Part shown: one piece after another, positions 14,939 through 18,337 of the stretch
How the letters are laid out: every line of letters begins with the position of its first letter
Numbering within the stretch: position 1 is the first letter of the stretch
From: Prevotella sp. UBA6387
Lineage (GTDB): Bacteria; Bacteroidota; Bacteroidia; Bacteroidales; Bacteroidaceae
Assembly (NCBI GenBank): GCA_002437565.1
Contig: DJQL01000070.1
Coordinates: 1,664 to 20,000, forward strand
Reading direction: 5' to 3'
DNA: 18,337 bases
Translations under genes and position numbers: made by a program
Notes under the pieces: generated by a model
What the model saw: only the letters and a program-made list of their open reading frames with translations
Told to the model about the DNA's origin: nothing
Databases searched by the model: none

Positions 14939-16081
14939 TCAGAAAGCCTCATTGATATTGAAAAGAAATCCACTTTGCCCAGACTTGCCGAAGCCATAGT
15001 CGAGGCGCACGTTTACGTTTTTTTTGAATTCCCACCTGTAACCCAATCCATAGTTGGGAAGAATGTGGCGAGCTCTCATTGAGCTGAACTTGTTGAATAT
15101 CGTGCCCAAGCCAACCCATGCCACTATGCCGTTGCGTTTCCATATGTGTTGGCGTAGTTCGACCTCCCCCTCCATCTTGTTCTTGTCGCGGTATCGGCCC
15201 TCGTAGTAGCCTCGCATGGTATTGCTGCCGCCAATCTGGGCCATCATGCCCCATGAAGGGTTGCCGTAGTTGAATTCCGTGCGGAAGTCGAGTGCTATCA
15301 ATGTGGCAGAGGATAATGGTATGTAGCCACTGGTGCGTAGATTGGTGGTGGAAAACGCGTAATGGTTTGCCAAGAACCTTGGGCGACACACTTGTTGCAA
15401 CGACAGGTAGACACCGCGTTTTGGCGCTGTGAGGTTGTCTCTGGTGTCGTAGAGAACGGTGAGTCCGACTCCTACGTTTGTTGTTGTGCGGCGTTGCCCA
15501 TTGAGTAGTTGGGGATTGTCGATGTGATGGGCGTTGATATAGTCGAAAGCGAACGTGGGACCTATGAACAAGCTGCCTGAGGCGCGAAACAGCCAACTTG
15601 CCTTCACCTGTGCCTGCCCGCGCTTGAGTTTGCTCTTGTTGTTGTCGTCGTCGCCCTGGTCGAACCCCACTCCCCAGAAATAACTTGGGAACGAATAGAA
15701 GTATGTGGTGTAGTCGATGCGTTGGTGGTCACCCGGGAATATATGCGTGCCGCGTATGCCAATCATGTAAAAGCCCACTGTGGAGAAGTCGCTGAACACG
15801 GATATGTTGCTTGGTGGCAACAGGCTATCGCGTTGAGCAGAATGATATAGTCCAGACGCGACGAGTCCTATGCCGAGTTTTGTGTCGGTGCTATAGTGCG
15901 GGCCACCGATGACGGAAAAATCAATGCCCTTCTTTTTCTTGCCCTTGTTGGCATCGTTGAAATAGTCGAGAAAACGAGTCACTACACCGCGTTTCTTCGT
16001 TTTAACAGTATCGGAAAGCTCCATTGCCATGGCGTTTGTCGTGGCGAGGAGCATGAGGAGTGAAATTATTGGTAGTCTCAT
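14939..16081 (-). CDS. lone Omp85/BamA-like outer-membrane beta-barrel
   Basis: A 380-residue secreted protein with a signal peptide (MRLPIISLLMLLATTNAMA) and alternating beta-strand character to the end, finishing with the aromatic F typical of barrels. Two Omp85 marks stand out: DNLTAPKRGVYLSLQ (215-229) and the L6 loop motif MRGYYEGRYRD (289-299). There is no room for POTRA domains; the N-terminal region after the signal is only about 35 residues and basic (KGKKKKG). It is thus a barrel-only member, sometimes annotated as surface antigen. The start overlaps the stop of the PCMD gene as TAATG. An upstream in-frame extension to 16723 is rejected because it lies inside the PCMD gene and the signal peptide fixes the start. 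Confidence 0.88.
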   Translation of the reverse strand: MRLPIISLLMLLATTNAMAMELSDTVKTKKRGVVTRFLDYFNDANKGKKKKGIDFSVIGGPHYSTDTKLGIGLVASGLYHSAQRDSLLPPSNISVFSDFSTVGFYMIGIRGTHIFPGDHQRIDYTTYFYSFPSYFWGVGFDQGDDDNNKSKLKRGQAQVKASWLFRASGSLFIGPTFAFDYINAHHIDNPQLLNGQRRTTTNVGVGLTVLYDTRDNLTAPKRGVYLSLQQVCRPRFLANHYAFSTTNLRTSGYIPLSSATLIALDFRTEFNYGNPSWGMMAQIGGSNTMRGYYEGRYRDKNKMEGEVELRQHIWKRNGIVAWVGLGTIFNKFSSMRARHILPNYGLGYRWEFKKNVNVRLDYGFGKSGQSGFLFNINEAF

Positions 16082-17043
16082 TAGTAAACAAGGCCAACGT
16101 TGTCCACCCAAAAAGTATTGCCTACAGTGCCAACGTAGGCACCGCCATGGCTGGATGAGAACTGTAATATAATGTGTGTCGGGGAGTCTGAAGCTGAGGC
16201 CCATCCGGTCTCGTGCACTATCACGCTCTTGCCTTTTGAGTTGCGGGCATAGTCGGTGGAGCGCAGGCCCATCGTGGCTGCGTTGTAGAATGACTTGCCA
16301 GTGATGTTGCCGTAGTGAATCTCGTAGGTGGCCCCATTGACCCAGCCATTTGTAGACTTGCCGTATTTCACCACCATTGTGCCTACGCGTTGTGCCGTAA
16401 TGTTTCCTTTTGCGTCTTCGTGTCGCTTCTGTAGGTATAACACGGCGATGCAATAGTCTTGTCCTGCCACTGTTGATGGCTTTGAGAAACCAGTCTGCTT
16501 TATGCGGTTCTTGCTTCCGGACACTTGCACGCGGTAGTCGAACCTGACGGCTTTCGGGCGATGGTTGAAAGGTATGCCCCAGTTCAATGCCTTGACGCCT
16601 TCCTTGGTGCCTGTAATAGGCTCTTTCATGTCGCCGAGGAAAATGCTGCCGGCTGCGAGCACCTTTATGTTCATGAGGCCGAGCACCTTGCAGGTCTCTA
16701 TGTGGGTCTCCATTTTTGCGCAATGGCCAGAACCGTGTACGTCGCGATAGACAGAGTTGTTGGTCTTGACGACTCCCATCACTTTTGCCATCACGTTACT
16801 GGTGCCCCATGGCGAGCCTCCAAGGTTGGAGTATGGCTTCTCCCCTTTAATCTCACGATTGGGGCCAATCTCGTAAAGGATCTTCGTATTGCCGCCAATT
16901 ACCGATGACTCATGGACATGGCGTACAACCCATGTGTCAAAACTGCCATACTTGAATGGCACGAACTTTCCTTCGGCATGGCAAGCCAGGGAAAGAAAAG
17001 CGCTGGCGATGAGCGTCAACGTGGTGTTTTGAAGTTTTTTCAT
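16081..17043 (-). CDS. PCMD-domain exported protein (putative carbohydrate-related)
   Basis: A 320-residue exported protein. The first 23 residues form a signal peptide; a cysteine at 21 (LSLAC-H) is close to, but not, a canonical lipobox, so lipoprotein or periplasmic protein are both possible. The fold signature is that of the PCMD (putative carbohydrate metabolism) domain common in Bacteroidetes: AGSIFLG (131-137), NWGIPFNHRPKAVRFDYRV (154-172), and the end FWVDNVGLVY (311-320). Members are thought to bind or act on glycans, but no biochemical role is certain. It is the first gene after a promoter and is coupled by TAATG to the outer-membrane barrel, so the pair may work together at the cell surface. 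Confidence 0.78.
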   Translation of the reverse strand: MKKLQNTTLTLIASAFLSLACHAEGKFVPFKYGSFDTWVVRHVHESSVIGGNTKILYEIGPNREIKGEKPYSNLGGSPWGTSNVMAKVMGVVKTNNSVYRDVHGSGHCAKMETHIETCKVLGLMNIKVLAAGSIFLGDMKEPITGTKEGVKALNWGIPFNHRPKAVRFDYRVQVSGSKNRIKQTGFSKPSTVAGQDYCIAVLYLQKRHEDAKGNITAQRVGTMVVKYGKSTNGWVNGATYEIHYGNITGKSFYNAATMGLRSTDYARNSKGKSVIVHETGWASASDSPTHIILQFSSSHGGAYVGTVGNTFWVDNVGLVY

Positions 17044-17092
17044 AGTGCTATGAAAACAATTCGTATTTTTAATATGTTTGTATACAAGGATG

Positions 17093-17100
17093 CAAAGGTA
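17093..17100 (-). promoter_or_regulatory. -7 promoter box upstream of the PCMD gene
   Basis: TACCTTTG on the minus strand matches TAnnTTTG, 49 bases before the PCMD ATG, giving a leader of about 40 bases. The -33 box is not clear. Two copies of CGTAAAC (plus-strand 17111-17117 and 17130-17136, 19 bases apart) sit just upstream of it. Confidence 0.6.
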
Positions 17101-17157
17101 TTAAAATAATCGTAAACATAGCTTTTGGCCGTAAACTTTTTTGTCCTATTGAGTTTT

Positions 17158-18207
17158 TTAATAGTTGGCCTCGTTAGCCATGTGCCATGCCGTGAGATAG
17201 GAAGCGCGTGTGATGTCGGTGAGCTTTGGATAGTTCAATGTCGAGGCCTCGTCATCTGGTTGGTTGTAGTGGGGTTGTCCACCTGTATGGTACCAAACGA
17301 TTGGCACGCCCTTGAGATGGAACGATTGCTGGTCGCTGCCTCCGACTGGGTTCTCCCAGGCACGGTAGTCAGGCTCAAAGGTTCTGAACTTGTATTTGAT
17401 GATGTCTTCCTTGAGCCATTCTCCGAGTTTTGGATGTGCCGCCGTGAAGAAATACATGAGGTATCTGCTGTCAGTTCCGCTTCCCACCATGTCGAAGTTG
17501 AGATATCCTTTTACTTTTGACATGCCTTCAAAGTGGTCGGTGAAATATTGCGAACCGAGCAGTCCTTGCTCTTCACCGTCCCAGAAGGCGAACACCATGG
17601 TGCGCTCCGGTTGTTCTCCGCTTGCCACAAATGCTTTCATTATCTGCAATACGGCAGACACGCCAGACGCGTTGTCGTCGGCTCCATTGTATATTCCGTC
17701 GCCAGCCATGTCTGCATAAAGGCCTTCATGGTCGAGGTGCGCGCCCACCACGACATATTCATCGCCTTTCCGTCCTGGTAGCACGGCAAGCACGTTGCTT
17801 AGGGCAAGCGACTGGTAAACGCCTTTCTTTATCTTTGCTATCGAGTCAGCGTTTACGTAGAAGCGAGGGCTGCGTTTTAGCCGTTGTGCGCCACAAGCCT
17901 CAAATGGTTGCTCATACGAGTTGCCAATCAGTGGCGTGAGCCCGAGCTCGCGTATCTGCGACTCTATGTAGCGTTTGGCTATGCGCGAGCCTCGTTCACC
18001 GGCTCTGCGCCCCTCAAGCAAGTCGTCGGCAAGAAAATAGACGTGTGCGCGTGCAGCGTCTTCGGTTATGGTTCTCATGCCAGCTTCTATTCTTGTCTCA
18101 GTGTTCTTGTTGGTCTTGGTCGCTTTTTTGTGTGTGGCAAAGGCATTTGTTGTTGCCATGGTTGCCAATACCACGGTTGATAAAATAATTGTGATTCTAA
18201 TATTCAT
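17158..18207 (-). CDS. exported M28-family zinc metallopeptidase
   Basis: A 349-residue secreted or periplasmic peptidase, probably an aminopeptidase. A signal peptide covers about residues 1-25 (ending NAFA-T). The M28 active-site series is present: GAHLDHEG (155-162, H157), ADDNASG (176-182, D177), DGEEQGLLGS (210-219, with E212 as base and E213 as ligand), and NFDMVG (237-242, D239). The final ligand region reads HTGGQPHYNQPDDE (307-320), where many relatives have a histidine at the N315 position. The gene ends 57 bases before the promoter box of the PCMD gene. It follows the partial upstream gene by 37 bases without a clear promoter, so the two may share a transcript. Confidence 0.92.
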   Translation of the reverse strand: MNIRITIILSTVVLATMATTNAFATHKKATKTNKNTETRIEAGMRTITEDAARAHVYFLADDLLEGRRAGERGSRIAKRYIESQIRELGLTPLIGNSYEQPFEACGAQRLKRSPRFYVNADSIAKIKKGVYQSLALSNVLAVLPGRKGDEYVVVGAHLDHEGLYADMAGDGIYNGADDNASGVSAVLQIMKAFVASGEQPERTMVFAFWDGEEQGLLGSQYFTDHFEGMSKVKGYLNFDMVGSGTDSRYLMYFFTAAHPKLGEWLKEDIIKYKFRTFEPDYRAWENPVGGSDQQSFHLKGVPIVWYHTGGQPHYNQPDDEASTLNYPKLTDITRASYLTAWHMANEANY

Positions 18208-18244
18208 TATGTATATATAAAAATATGTAGTTGTTCGTTGAGTT

Positions 18245-18337
18245 TTAATATTCCATTGAGAATGAGATTCCGCGACGCATCATGTCTTTTGCCACGGGGC
18301 GCATGCGTTTCAGGAACGACTCCCATGAGCGTTTTTC
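18245..18337 (-). CDS. C-terminal fragment of an unidentified gene
   Basis: The last 30 codons and the TAA stop of a gene entering from the right edge. The visible residues are basic and end RRGISFSMEY. The fragment is too short for me to name a family. Same strand and close spacing to the M28 peptidase gene make it a likely operon partner. The reading frame is open to the window edge, but this is weak evidence on its own. Confidence 0.5.
   Translation of the reverse strand, partial: EKRSWESFLKRMRPVAKDMMRRGISFSMEY

Noticed and set aside
16082..16723. A 214-codon upstream extension of the outer-membrane barrel gene
   Set aside because: It lies inside the PCMD gene in another frame and is low-complexity and basic; a signal peptide begins exactly at the ATG at 16081.
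1..18337. CRISPR arrays, transposons, integrases, tRNA or rRNA genes, toxin-antitoxin or defence genes
   Set aside because: I looked for regular repeats, cloverleaf sequences and typical protein motifs on both strands and saw none. The genes read as ordinary chromosomal functions.

Overview
The window looks like chromosomal DNA from a Bacteroidales bacterium, most likely Prevotella or a close relative. Signs are several promoters of the Bacteroidetes type (a TAnnTTTG box, in two cases with a TTTG-like box about 19-20 bases upstream), a keto-acid:ferredoxin oxidoreductase locus, an ExbB gene followed by two ExbD genes, a PCMD-domain surface protein, a LytTR regulator and few strong Shine-Dalgarno sites. 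I see no tRNA, rRNA, CRISPR array, insertion sequence or phage gene. No gene-free stretch exceeds 300 bases; the longest is the 239-base divergent spacer at 6946-7184.

Left part (1-6945, all minus strand, so read right to left). pyrB and pyrI, the two subunits of aspartate carbamoyltransferase, are followed by glyA and an HU-family DNA-binding gene that ends in an intrinsic terminator. Next comes an orphan LytTR response regulator. A separate promoter then drives a tight operon: AMP-forming acyl-CoA ligase, a one-repeat TPR microprotein, a two-cluster ferredoxin and a VorB-type oxidoreductase subunit that runs off the window. This last operon could interconvert an organic acid, its CoA ester and the 2-oxo acid.

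Middle part (7185-10283, plus strand). A promoter at 7137-7167 drives ExbB, a four-helix membrane protein of unknown function and two ExbD proteins, with ATGA overlaps at the last two junctions. It is a proton-channel energiser for the cell envelope, but no TonB gene follows. An Lrp/AsnC regulator with its own promoter comes next and overlaps the 3' end of the following convergent gene.

Right part (10250-18337, minus strand). From right to left: the last 30 codons of an unidentified gene, an exported M28 zinc peptidase, a promoter, then a run of PCMD-domain protein, Omp85-type outer-membrane barrel, phosphoethanolamine transferase, RsmF-like rRNA methyltransferase, dihydrofolate reductase and a PF14907-type nucleotidyltransferase. 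The first three of that run act at the envelope; the last three are packed with overlaps of 70 and 8 bases.

Nothing here is clearly a new defence or mobile system. The best candidates for undescribed biology are the four-helix partner inside the ExbB/ExbD operon, the coupled PCMD plus lone Omp85 barrel pair, and the acyl-CoA ligase/TPR/ferredoxin/VorB module.
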